From the NCBI RefSeq assembly GCF_004769405.1, contig NZ_RQES01000024.1:184899-248898 (forward strand): 64,000 nt of DNA, written 5' to 3'. This DNA comes from Leptospira selangorensis. Its GTDB lineage: Bacteria > Spirochaetota > Leptospiria > Leptospirales > Leptospiraceae. Every line of letters starts with the position of its first letter. Within the stretch, counting starts at the first letter, position 1. Shown here in pieces: positions 56,001 to 63,057 of the stretch. The notes beneath the pieces were generated by a model, which saw nothing but the letters and a program-made list of their open reading frames with translations, had not been told where the DNA came from and did not search any database. The position numbers and the translations under genes are program-made.

Positions 56001-57142
56001 GTTCTACTAAAATGATTTCTGATGGTATTGGGAACCTAGTGACTGGCGGCGAGTCGGGAGGTGCAAGTCATATTGAATATAAACCTTATGGCGAAATTAA
56101 TCGGGCAGATTCATCTGGACCGGATATTTTTAAGCAAAAATTTACAGGTCAAATTGAAGAAAGAGAATTAAACGTTTACGATTATAAATCTAGATTTTAC
56201 GATCCAGATCTCGGTCGTTTTTTACAAGCAGATAGTATTGCAATGACAAAATCTGTGAATGGATTTGATCCGTATATGTATGTAGAAGGAAATCCAATTA
56301 CAAAGAATGATCCTTCTGGCCATATATCCTTAGACATAAATTTTAATTTTTCATTGAATGATGTTTTTAATTGGATAAATTCAGCTTTTTCGTGGGAGGC
56401 AATCTCTCAGGCAATTAATCAAATAGTAAATTATCTTGTATCCGAAATTATCTCAACTATCCTTTCACCACCTTTTGAACAACAATCTAACCCTCTAGGT
56501 AATTTCATGAAGGATAATGCCCCGAAAGCTTGGGACTGGTTACAATTTTCTAGTCCACTCGCAAAATCAGATGTGGGCCGTGCCATTACAAGAAATAGAG
56601 AATATATATATATTGGAATGGCTGTGATATTTGTCGCATTGGCAATTTATTTTACCTTGGGAGCTGTCATTGCTGCTTATGTTGCGGAAGCAACAGCTGC
56701 TGCAGTTGAATTTTTTGGTAACAGTTTATTATTAATTGCAGAAGGGAGTTTTTGGGGTTTCCTATATGCCCCTTTATATGGAGGCATTGTTGGAGCAGCG
56801 ATTGGATATCTGCAGGGCGGATTACATCATATGACTCTTAAATCTGCAAATTGGGACGATGCAGAGGCCAAAAGAAGAGCGACTAGCTATGGGATAGCTG
56901 GTGCAGAGATTGGGTTATTAGGATACGGTTTCTGGTATGTATCATATTCCCTTTATATAGGATTTGAATCTGGCCAATGGGGAATTCAGAAGGCAATCTA
57001 CGATGCAGCGGGTAGTTACCTAGGTTCTAAAATTGTAGGAGCGATGGTTGCGACTGTCTTTGAAATGTTTATCTTTAGTAAAATTATTGATTGGGTGGTA
57101 GATAAAGTTGAAGACGATTTAAAAAATCGAGTTCATAATTAA
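50033..57142 (+). CDS. SpvB/TcdB-like RHS-repeat protein with membrane-spanning C-terminus
   Basis: About 2,369 residues from the ATG at 50033 (TTG 50018 is an alternative). Order: signal-like helix (IFFIVLLVTAIFHLNLFS); SpvB/TcdB N-domain (PAIDSFGNSNLSYTI, GIGWQLNGIPYLS); at least seven Ca-binding FG-GAP/VCBS loops (DINGDNRPDF, DLDGDKKVDF, DMNKDGKADL, DMDGDGVPDF, DVNRDGKVDL, DVNGDGIIDL, DLNNDGRLDY); many YD repeats; two hydrophobic stretches at about 1880-1940 ending in SLSFGNCGIVPDGSSSG; the RHS core YDYKSRFYDPDLGRFLQADS (about 2052); then a ~275-residue variable end with several membrane helices. Such proteins shell-encapsulate and release a C-terminal toxin. No known toxin motif is seen in the tail. 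Confidence 0.9.
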   Translation: MSKQNRKKIFFIVLLVTAIFHLNLFSTSSIKALYVLFNEETSIPQNLLIPAIDSFGNSNLSYTIQVPQGPKNISPEISLNYNSGRLDEEMTGIGWQLNGIPYLSLDISNGINYDSLDTFVSSLSGRLKKNGVSENFQPEINDFTLYTRVSSGNTIRWIAKDRNGLTYYFGEHTPGSGASLVNQDGNPYFWGLERIEDRYGNGYAITYDPISQQAGYLYPKVIKYSSNTSEIQFLYQDREVETLTTYLYSITKKHKKRLTGIRTYVPTEGGNALAENYSFEYSNISSNDRAVLTTFKRENYLDLFISYSDLSQSNLKNPISPDAQSVNYNLSYRADSSLFTEACNATALTCLCSASSACMAVSGGTAGWFCASLSYDNKGSCLKGYEYSNTFFVDINGDNRPDFVRITGDKESGQNFVSSYFNAEGTSNAVFGAESVTSGLNLSDNSVILPGDLDGDKKVDFLVLEKDSTPIKIFKSKAVRSELTPSSFQVSVSSVNANIPNHSKELKHFLVDMNKDGKADLIQKGTDSSAYKIYPFGTTDFKSPITYTPNEIGLELQTFIDMDGDGVPDFVRLVVNNSGESSITKIKVSLLKWISGNIVERSVYETILSYPGTTGERYFADVNRDGKVDLIIHFQSGDQSRLVQYINKGNSFEQQSIQDINNIFFSEDLGLKGSSAGYQAISIDINNDTVLDRVTYLGDCFQVEIYDPISSSYSNPVTVGADNTSIIELNFNSTPDSIILMTDSSNHFWFHSILDSGDIIDSNWIDASAMLPNTSGVVDSSADSIKKYKSWALKKQFSDVNGDGIIDLIRFYGDFENSKISNGKVYVSIGKVDGQGRVYFSANGDYSFAATSFSEVMDLNNDGRLDYLGINSKYQDSTAYVTLDVPTKIYSSVPYQSTGTLSLLYVGSPGAYKPGLITTIANGSGKTVNAEYKVSSKSSGAISYTDLSGQIKSFIYPVWLLTNVQINHTANVVENTSFTYTDNRYYISGNSAPNDQIGLLGFRKVAFTNSLNNTKVEQVFNLTESAYLAGAVTSESSYQINPSDGTERLIRTKQISYGDATSSFFVDAFGGKFVRPTKISEDRYLLNVKIKTVEESLNYDSYGNILKSAKRTFNNEDSVLEETSFEYPAFDANNWTFGLQTKMTTYSNGVKTGGTEFIFNNGIPAEVHKDLGLSGSQVTKFLSYDAFGNCNLIEEASGNQIVLEYDNYWHTYPTSITNSLGHSKKILYDYKLGKAISEIDQNGNETKYTVDRYGRLIETTRPTDDWSERTIYTDTGLASGATVEVYGHDAENGDVHAINYIDYANRTYKTKKLMYGNIYSVEETEFLSDGKVKAKVGPYIEGINIIKRTEFSYDVEGNNTGILQVGIGAVDITYDNLTTTFVAKNNSGSILTTRVEKADILGRTVEKSFNGKSHKYTYAPSGTMATIVDPDGAKTENTYSISGNLIQRKDDNRGTETIEYYSTDKIKKITYANGSKIEFEYDLLGRTSKQVATNKGGQTSQAKLYYDEESINDSKGLLTSVFENNVETHYEYDKKGFVKKMWKRFMDEDLVLVTHYEYTSGGRLSALIYPDGTKISYQYAPSGAIVNVLYSSPDGESQNQSIVKYEGPFWDTDGFVLRKTFGNGIITNLLIDSESVKPKRLTTGIGSSVYESLEFSIDDLGNVISINDIKNPLRSSTYSYDDQNRLLQATGSFGTEQYSYSEGGKILTKGGRQYSYTDPLHKNAVTAVSSTNSTLFYEYDESGNVKKRNGDLYSYDGYNHVSNVATTNGESVSFQYDYRGSRITKVNETTGTKEISLNNLYQISYSPGKQPLHTLFIYGARDEIIAQIGRNDASLVSISDFKTESGLTNLFKSLRNYMPESFKLLASVTELSYQQFHYKFEQLSLPVRLNKLLILFLLLTILHTIIEKNISNEEFKKSRIRFSIPIVLLSFVSLSFGNCGIVPDGSSSGTPPWVAFPASPGTNVPSVPDDGNTPISNIPGMLFFHLDHLSSTKMISDGIGNLVTGGESGGASHIEYKPYGEINRADSSGPDIFKQKFTGQIEERELNVYDYKSRFYDPDLGRFLQADSIAMTKSVNGFDPYMYVEGNPITKNDPSGHISLDINFNFSLNDVFNWINSAFSWEAISQAINQIVNYLVSEIISTILSPPFEQQSNPLGNFMKDNAPKAWDWLQFSSPLAKSDVGRAITRNREYIYIGMAVIFVALAIYFTLGAVIAAYVAEATAAAVEFFGNSLLLIAEGSFWGFLYAPLYGGIVGAAIGYLQGGLHHMTLKSANWDDAEAKRRATSYGIAGAEIGLLGYGFWYVSYSLYIGFESGQWGIQKAIYDAAGSYLGSKIVGAMVATVFEMFIFSKIIDWVVDKVEDDLKNRVHN

Positions 57143-57171
57143 AGCGAATTTATCAATTTTAGGTTTAGGTT

Positions 57172-57756
57172 TTGAAAAAGATTAATATGCAAAAGTTTTA
57201 TCTTTTCGTCTCTTGCTTGTTCAGTCTCTTGATTATATTTAGTTGCATGCTAAGTGTAAATGAATATCCAGTTGAAAAGAAAGAGTTGTTCAGAAATATT
57301 AATGTTTTAGTAAAAATTTTTCACGCTGAGAATGATGTTCCTATGGAGATCGTACCGGAAAGGATTGTTGATTTAAGAGAAAAAATTGTTGAAGAGCTAA
57401 TCCAATCTGGATATAGAGGAAATCAAATAACTGAAAGAGATTGGGAATACGAACTAGTATTTGAAAAGAAAATAAATGGGAAAATGGATAAAACAAAAAA
57501 TTTGATGCGTTCATTGACACTTTTCCTTTTGCCAATGCGAGCTGAAACTGAGCATTCTTTAAAATTGAGTATTTATGATAAACAAAAAAGATTATTATAT
57601 GAAAAAGAGAAAAAGTTTCAAATTGAATTCATGGTGCAGCCATTTTTAATTTTATTGCTTCCCTTTAATTCTACTTTTGAAAATTATTTTTTTGTAGAGG
57701 ATAAGTTGATACGTGCATGTATAAAGGATGTATTTGAAAGTCAGATGGCTTTATGA
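57172..57756 (+). CDS. Small lipoprotein, distant member of the local family
   Basis: 194 residues from TTG (ATG at 57187 is an alternative). MQKFYLFVSCLFSLLIIFSC is a lipoprotein signal. The body follows the plan of the two 197-residue lipoproteins at 58.3 and 59.1 kb: helix with IVEELIQSGYRG, then SLTLFLLPMRAE, LKLSIYDKQKRLLYEKEKKF, and a hydrophobic PFLILLLPFNSTF before a C-terminal helix. It sits 30 bp after the RHS gene on the same strand and could protect the cell from the RHS tail (position-based inference only). Confidence 0.6.
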   Translation: MKKINMQKFYLFVSCLFSLLIIFSCMLSVNEYPVEKKELFRNINVLVKIFHAENDVPMEIVPERIVDLREKIVEELIQSGYRGNQITERDWEYELVFEKKINGKMDKTKNLMRSLTLFLLPMRAETEHSLKLSIYDKQKRLLYEKEKKFQIEFMVQPFLILLLPFNSTFENYFFVEDKLIRACIKDVFESQMAL

Positions 57757-57757
57757 A

Positions 57758-57813
57758 TGGGTGAAAGTGGTTTTGATGCAAAAAGAATTCTTTAAATTTG
57801 GCCATTTCACCCA
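57758..57813. terminator. Inverted repeat after the RHS/lipoprotein unit
   Basis: Arms TGGGTGAAA (57758-57766) and TTTCACCCA (57805-57813), with an inner AAAGAATTCTTT palindrome and a following GTTTT. A weak terminator or a repeat remnant. Confidence 0.35.
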
Positions 57814-57834
57814 GTTTTAAGCTAATCAAAATCA

Positions 57835-58161
57835 TTAAGACTCAGATTCTTCAGATAATAATCTTTCGAATTTGTTTCTATTTTTCACAAAAGCTTTGAT
57901 CCATTCACTTTCTTGAAAGTGACTCAGGTTTGCTCTACATTGCCTGAAGCAAATATTCCAATCAGATTTACTCCTGGTCAAATCAGGGAATTTAGTTTGC
58001 ATCATCCGTAGGGTGTTTCTGTGAGCGGCAATAGGCCACTTTTTGGCTTTGATGTCTCGATCAGCGTTTTGAAATCCAGATGCAAACCCATTCAGTTTAT
58101 TAGTTTCTAAGTGAGTGGTTCGAAGAAAGAGTTTGTCGAACGAATCGAATTTTGCTATAAA
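57835..58161 (-). pseudogene. Gene remnant, unknown
   Basis: An open stretch of about 109 codons on the minus strand, ended by TAA at 57835-57837 and opened by TGA, without an ATG in its first ~50 codons. It reads KFDSFDKLFLRTTHLETNKL, NADRDIKAKKWPIAAHRNTL, SKSDWNICFRQCRANLSHFQ and ends KFERLLSEESES. Codon use looks coding; the first Met gives only a 56-residue tail. Likely a 5'-truncated gene. The remaining part of the 57757-58311 gap holds nothing else I can support. Confidence 0.45.
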
Positions 58162-58311
58162 TCAGCCACCCAAATTGATTTTTTATATCGCCTTTAAAAA
58201 AATCGCTCGAGTTTCTGCAGATGAATCATTTTTTCTAAATCTAAGAAAAAGTAGGCGGATGTAGAATGTAAATAGAATATTAGGTTACGATTGGAAATTC
58301 CCAAAGGGCAG

Positions 58312-58905
58312 CTATTTGAGTATATTATCCTTAGCGGCTTCCTTAAGAATCGATCCAACTAATTGAAAGTTCATTCTGTCTATTTCGGAAGTCGGAAAGT
58401 AGAATGGCATAAAGGGCAAAAATAGCCACCCAAGCCAATTAAAAGTCTCAGCACTTCTTTGATAGCTTTTCAGAAATTTTCCATTTTTATCTTTGAATGT
58501 GAAATTGATTGTTACATTCGTTGAGTATTCAGATGGAAGTAGCAGTAATGTAAAACCGGAAATTACGTTGAGTCCGCCATGCGGATAAGTTTTGTGCGTA
58601 TAAATGACTTCACAATAATAATCTGCTGTGTTTGCACTCCCGTTGGTGTCAGTGACAGCATAGCCTGCTTTTAAAATGCTATCCTTTATCATCGTTTCAG
58701 CTTCTTTTTGATAATGCAAGACAGGAGGTTCTTCAATGTCATCATCGAAAAATTTGGAAAGAATACTAACCTCGATTGTTTTCCGATGGGAAGGGGATAC
58801 GGTTTTTACAGGGATTTTTTCAAAATTTTCGGGATAAAAAACGAAAGTAACGCAATTTAAATTTAGAGAAATGATGATAAGGATAGGAATGATTTTCCGA
58901 AACAT
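58312..58905 (-). CDS. Small lipoprotein, tandem paralogue 1
   Basis: 197 residues. Signal RKIIPILIIISLNLNC with the lipobox Cys at 18. Body: acidic FFDDDIEEPP, helix MIKDSILKAGYAV, YCEVIYTHKTYPHGGLNVIS, GFTLLLLPSEYSTNVTINFT, FKDKNGKFLKSYQRSAETFN, WLGWLFLPFMPFYFPTSE, C-terminal helix ending AAKDNILK. About half the residues match the next gene on the same strand at 59083. Function unknown; conserved HGG, FKDKNGK and FNWLG blocks define the family. Confidence 0.72.
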   Translation of the reverse strand: MFRKIIPILIIISLNLNCVTFVFYPENFEKIPVKTVSPSHRKTIEVSILSKFFDDDIEEPPVLHYQKEAETMIKDSILKAGYAVTDTNGSANTADYYCEVIYTHKTYPHGGLNVISGFTLLLLPSEYSTNVTINFTFKDKNGKFLKSYQRSAETFNWLGWLFLPFMPFYFPTSEIDRMNFQLVGSILKEAAKDNILK

Positions 58906-59082
58906 AGTTTAATGAAGATGGTGATGGAAGGAAGTATTTGCAAGTAAAAAGCAATTTAGATCCATTTTGAAATTAAAAATCAAATTATTTAATATGATTT
59001 CCTGGCGATAAATAACGAAAATACTCTGATGTAAGTGGAAGATTTCTGCGTATGTTTTGCACACGTTTCCCCGTGTATAAGG

Positions 59083-59676
59083 CTATTTGAGTATATTATT
59101 TAAAGATGCTTCCTTGAAGATTGACGAAATGAGTTGGAGATGCATTTCTCTTCCTTCAACTTCTGGAAAATAAAATGGCATAGCTGGTAAAAATACCAAG
59201 CCTAGCCAATTAAAAGATTCAGCATTTCTTTCATAGCGACCAAGAAGTTTTCCGTTTTTATCCTTAAAGGAAACATCTATTATAGTGTGTATAGAAAACA
59301 TGGTCGGTATGATTAGAAGGGTAATTCCTGAAAGGAATGTCAATCCACCGTGAGGGTAGATTTTTTTGGTATAAATAATATCACAATTAATCTCAGTACT
59401 CTCTGTGTTGCTCTTGACTTGCGAAATGTAGCCTGATTTTAGAATAAAATTTTCTAGCATTTTTGAAATTTCATTTTGCCGCTTTGGTGAAGGAAGTTCT
59501 TCTTCATCATCATTGAACAGTTTATAAATTACATTTATTCCAACGGTTTTTTTATTTATTTCAGATCGGGATTCGTTAGTTGCAACTTTTTCGAAATTGT
59601 CGGGATAGAGAATAAAAGTTGCGCAGTTTAAATTGATTGAAAAGATAATTAAAGTTAAGCGAAAATATATACGCAT
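59083..59676 (-). CDS. Small lipoprotein, tandem paralogue 2
   Basis: 197 residues. Signal YFRLTLIIFSINLNC with lipobox. It shares with the 58312 gene: LYPDNFEKV, acidic FNDDEEELP, helix MLENFILKSGYI, IIYTKKIYPHGGLTFLSG, FKDKNGKLLGRYERNAESFN, WLGLVFLPAMPFYFPEVE and the ending NNILK. The two lie head-to-tail with a 177-bp gap, so they arose by tandem duplication. A deleted third copy is at 61.9 kb. Confidence 0.72.
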   Translation of the reverse strand: MRIYFRLTLIIFSINLNCATFILYPDNFEKVATNESRSEINKKTVGINVIYKLFNDDEEELPSPKRQNEISKMLENFILKSGYISQVKSNTESTEINCDIIYTKKIYPHGGLTFLSGITLLIIPTMFSIHTIIDVSFKDKNGKLLGRYERNAESFNWLGLVFLPAMPFYFPEVEGREMHLQLISSIFKEASLNNILK

Positions 59677-60014
59677 GTAAACGAAGGAGTCAATAGAATA
59701 CAGTATTTTGCAAGTGAAAATCGATCATATTTGATTTCAAAATTGCCACCTATTGATTTGATTTAGTGTTGGCTAGATTAAATTGAATTTCTTGTAAGGA
59801 ATCTCGAAGCTAATTTCCAGTTCTTTTTCTCCGGATTTTCCGGACAAATCCTTTCCTCTTAATCGCCACCGTGTATTCTCACCGAATACAGTTCTGACAA
59901 ACATAATTAAAGAAAATTTTCGAAACAAAATCTGTCTGAAATTTTCGTGAAAGCGATAGAAGTAACAAAGCTTCTTGAAGCGATTACAGAAAATTAAGAG
60001 AGATTGATATAAAG
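59677..60014. other. Gap with repeat copy A
   Basis: No supportable gene. 59811-59862 resembles 63712-63768 (both contain TTTTCCGGACAAAT or CTTTCCGGACAAAT followed by a T/C-rich run), a short dispersed repeat or the remnant of a common 3' end. A minus-strand frame over it (59773-60027) starts inside the next gene and is not credible. Confidence 0.4.
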
Positions 60015-60938
60015 ATGATAAGATCATTTTTACTGATTACGGCGCTATTTATCATGAATTGCGCTTCCGATACCGCATTGATCCAGAAAATCAAAACTGG
60101 AAATACGGCCTATGCAAACCAAGCCATCGATTCCAATTCACCCGAATGGAATGAAGAAGGAGAATTTTCCTTAACCCCACTACACTATGCCGCTGAGTAT
60201 GGTCATTTAGAGCTCGTAAAAAAATTACTGGATAAAGGTGCCGATATAAATGCGAAAGGTGGGATTTATTTTGCAACTGGAGGCCGGGAAGGAAGAGAAA
60301 CACCGCTACTGCTCGCAATTAAATACGGCCATACTGAAGTAGCAAAATATTTAGTTTCGAAGGGCGCTAATGTGAACGACCGAACGTATCGAAAGAGATC
60401 GGTCACGTATATGGCCTGGTATTATATATTCTTGCATTTCAATGAGAAAAACAAGAAAGAAACTTTAGAACTTCTAAATTTCGTGAATTCCTTAAATACC
60501 AAATTAGATTCTCCCGACGAGCCTTTGGCCTCTGAGATCATTCGTGGATATGTTTCTTTATATTCGAATACGGACGTCTTTAAATCGTACCTAAGCCGGA
60601 ATTTAAATTTAAATTGCTGCGATAGGCAGTCAGCACCTCTCGTATTTTTGAAATCCGATTTTATGAATAAGGATGTAAAAAAGCGGCAATTAGCGTTGGA
60701 ACTTCTGGACTTGATCTTAAAAACGGATATCGATCTTCACCTTCGCCACTTTAAGAATGGTGTATCCAACCGTACAGGTCTTTTGGAGATTTTCGAAATC
60801 CAGAATGAAGAAGCGCAAAAAGCGAAAATACTTATTAAGGCAAAATTTCCGAACGTAGAGCAACCGGAACCGGAATGGAAAACGATTCCTAGAGGTATCT
60901 TAGAAGGATTCGGAGATCTACTTTTCTTTTGGCTTTGA
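60015..60938 (+). CDS. Ankyrin-repeat lipoprotein
   Basis: 307 residues. MIRSFLLITALFIMNC gives a lipobox Cys at 16. At least two ankyrin repeats: SLTPLHYAAEYGHLELVKKL followed by LDKGADINAKG, and ETPLLLAIKYGHTEVAKYLV with SKGANVNDRTY. The C-terminal half (from about residue 135) is helical with further degenerate repeats (YSNTDVFKSYLSRNLNLNCC). Ankyrin repeats bind proteins; here in the periplasm or at the surface. Partner unknown. Confidence 0.8.
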   Translation: MIRSFLLITALFIMNCASDTALIQKIKTGNTAYANQAIDSNSPEWNEEGEFSLTPLHYAAEYGHLELVKKLLDKGADINAKGGIYFATGGREGRETPLLLAIKYGHTEVAKYLVSKGANVNDRTYRKRSVTYMAWYYIFLHFNEKNKKETLELLNFVNSLNTKLDSPDEPLASEIIRGYVSLYSNTDVFKSYLSRNLNLNCCDRQSAPLVFLKSDFMNKDVKKRQLALELLDLILKTDIDLHLRHFKNGVSNRTGLLEIFEIQNEEAQKAKILIKAKFPNVEQPEPEWKTIPRGILEGFGDLLFFWL

Positions 60939-61065
60939 TCTCTAAAGAAAATTGATCTTGAACGAAAGCATTGTTTTGAGTCGTCTCAGTGCAATGCTTT
61001 TGGATAGAAGCAGCTACAAGATATAGTTTTGCAATTAGTTTGATTTCATTCTTAGGAAGCTCATA

Positions 61066-61842
61066 TTAAAAACCGAAAAATATCGGCGGAACAACTCTGT
61101 CATAAACCCTTACTTCGTCTATAGTGACTTCTTGAGAGCCGCCTCCTAATGTACCATATCCTAGAGTAATGGGAGTGCCTGATGTCCAAGGGGTATTATT
61201 CGGATTGTATACTTGAGAGTCTACAAGATCGTTTCCGACGTATAGGTTGGCCCTATTATTTGGAAGATCCCATGTGAGAGTTACATTATACCATAGATCT
61301 TCTTGATAGGCTCTGCAAGGGCTGAGAACGCTGACAACACCATTACCTCCGTTTGTACTATAGGCTCTGATTTGTAAGCATGATGAATTATCCATAAGCT
61401 GGAATCCTAAGCCATCTCCTGCACCGAAAATAACTCCAGGCGAGGGTTTGAATTTTCCTTTTACCCAGGCGCTATAAGTAAAAGACGCAGTCCCTGTTAA
61501 GATCGGTTCTCCTGCTGGGTCGGAATTATGCCATGAATCTATACCGTCATACGAGTATGCGCCGTTTGGTAAATTGTTGTGGTCAACAGTAAGAATTGGT
61601 CCTACAGTTCCGAATGCAGTTAAATGTAATGTCCCGACTCTATCGTTTGCGTCCCCATCTAAAGGCCAATAATGGATTAAGCCAATATTCATAGCGCCTA
61701 CGATTGATTTCGCAATACTTTCCTGGCGATTATCTTCGTTTGTTGACTGAAGTGCATTCAAAAAGAGAACTGTCCCGCAATTTTGCAAGCTTAGGATTAC
61801 GAGCAATAATAAGAGAAGTGGATACGAGAGGAAGTTAGGCAT
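61066..61842 (-). CDS. LamG-domain (concanavalin-like) lipoprotein
   Basis: 258 residues from ATG 61842 (two codons after an alternative ATG at 61848). Signal YPLLLLLLVILSLQNC with lipobox. The body is a laminin G/concanavalin-like lectin fold: LIHYWPLDGDANDRVG, NGAYSYDGIDSW, ASFTYSAWVKGKF, WYNVTLTWDLPNNRANLYVG, and EVTIDEVRVYDRVV. Such domains bind sugars or host glycans; in Leptospira they are common in exported proteins. Ligand unknown. Confidence 0.8.
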   Translation of the reverse strand: MPNFLSYPLLLLLLVILSLQNCGTVLFLNALQSTNEDNRQESIAKSIVGAMNIGLIHYWPLDGDANDRVGTLHLTAFGTVGPILTVDHNNLPNGAYSYDGIDSWHNSDPAGEPILTGTASFTYSAWVKGKFKPSPGVIFGAGDGLGFQLMDNSSCLQIRAYSTNGGNGVVSVLSPCRAYQEDLWYNVTLTWDLPNNRANLYVGNDLVDSQVYNPNNTPWTSGTPITLGYGTLGGGSQEVTIDEVRVYDRVVPPIFFGF

Positions 61843-61910
61843 GATCACATTCCCGATTCAGGCCAATAGTTGTATAAGCAGAAATGCTATGCAATAAATA
61901 TCTTGTAATT

Positions 61911-61998
61911 GGAGATGCATTTCTCTCATATCTGACAAGAAGTTCCCCTTTTTTGTCCTTAAATAAAATGTCTATTGTAATGTTTGCTGAAATCACAG
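61911..61998 (-). pseudogene. Deleted third copy of the tandem small lipoprotein
   Basis: The minus strand here encodes NITIDILFKDKKGELLVRYE then RNAS, matching VTINFTFKDKNGKFLKSYQR and IIDVSFKDKNGKLLGRYERN of the 58.3- and 59.1-kb genes. The plus-strand text joins the flank of one TGCATTTCT repeat to that of a second, which in the intact gene at 59.1 kb lie 80 bp apart (59141 and 59221). This is what a deletion between short direct repeats would leave. No start, signal or end remains. The rest of the 61849-62145 gap shows nothing else. Confidence 0.6.
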
Positions 61999-62145
61999 GT
62001 CGAGAAACGTTAGGCCTTTTGGTGATGAATCAACGTTAGATTTTATACAATACTTGGAACCTCTTTTGTCTCTCGGTTGGTCGAATTGCGAGAAGAAGCT
62101 AAAGGCCCTGATCTTTAAATGAAATTTCAAACAATAAGAGAGTAT

Positions 62146-63057
62146 ATGAAAATAAAGATATTCCTGCTGATCTTGATATTGCCTGCATTCAGTATTTTCG
62201 CTCAGGAAATTAAAGTCGATGATTCGAAGGAAAAGAAGAGTGAGAAGAAGTTAGAACTAATCTTAAGGCGTCAATTTAGTATGATTGATCCTTTGGAGTC
62301 GAATTATTTTCAAGAAAGGTATCCGGCATATTATGGTAATGTAAATAACAAGACTAGTGCAACCAATTTCGGTTTTAAGTATCAGATAGAAAAAATAAAT
62401 TCCTATTTTGATTTTAGTATGTATGAACTAAGAAAAGCGAATTTGAGTAAATCGGTTATTTATTGCGGATATACAACTCCTTGTAACGAAAACAGTTATA
62501 ATATTGGATCTTACTATCGTTTTGAATCTGATTTTAATATAATTAAAAATTTGCTCTCCGATAAAGTAGGCTTTGGGGGCGGTATTCGATATGTTAACTC
62601 CAGTTTAAGCCTTGGCTTCCCGAATGATTATTACCTTTACGTCCGATCTACCTCTATGGGACCACAGCTTTCACTTAGATATAAAACCCCTGATTGGCTC
62701 GGATTTTCTTTCGGAGGAAAAATCGATTACTTTTACTTATTTGGAAGCTTCCTTGTTGAAAATACTTACACAACGGATAAGTCAGTTTTGGGTTTTAATA
62801 GAATCTATAATCAACGCCCCTCCACTTATATTGGCAAAGAATATTCTATTTTCTTCAATTATAAAGCAACAGAGGACGTTAGTTTTACGCTAGGATATTC
62901 TACAATCGTCGCGACAGTAACCCCGACGACTAAGGATGTTCAATCGTTAGATCCGAATTACGATTTACGTCAAAATTTGCGAAATAATACTGAATACGGG
63001 CGCCATTATCAGGATAGGATTTTCTCTACTTATTTACAAGTTTCTATTAAAATATGA
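62146..63057 (+). CDS. Exported outer-membrane barrel candidate
   Basis: 303 residues from ATG 62146, which has AGAG 4-7 bp upstream and gives a clean signal (KIFLLILILPAFSIFAQ); an ATG at 62119 adds nine residues. The mature part has alternating strands with aromatic girdles: TNFGFKYQIEKINSYFDFSM, GSYYRFESDFNIIKNLLSDK, GFGGGIRYVNSSLSLGFP, LGFSFGGKIDYFYLFGSFLV, YSIFFNYKATEDVSFTLGYS, and ends STYLQVSIKI. Not a recognised family. It overlaps the following lipoprotein gene by 4 bp. Confidence 0.68.
   Translation: MKIKIFLLILILPAFSIFAQEIKVDDSKEKKSEKKLELILRRQFSMIDPLESNYFQERYPAYYGNVNNKTSATNFGFKYQIEKINSYFDFSMYELRKANLSKSVIYCGYTTPCNENSYNIGSYYRFESDFNIIKNLLSDKVGFGGGIRYVNSSLSLGFPNDYYLYVRSTSMGPQLSLRYKTPDWLGFSFGGKIDYFYLFGSFLVENTYTTDKSVLGFNRIYNQRPSTYIGKEYSIFFNYKATEDVSFTLGYSTIVATVTPTTKDVQSLDPNYDLRQNLRNNTEYGRHYQDRIFSTYLQVSIKI

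Noticed and set aside
59773..60027. 84-residue minus-strand frame
   Set aside because: It starts inside the ankyrin lipoprotein gene, has no signal or domain, and covers repeat copy A.
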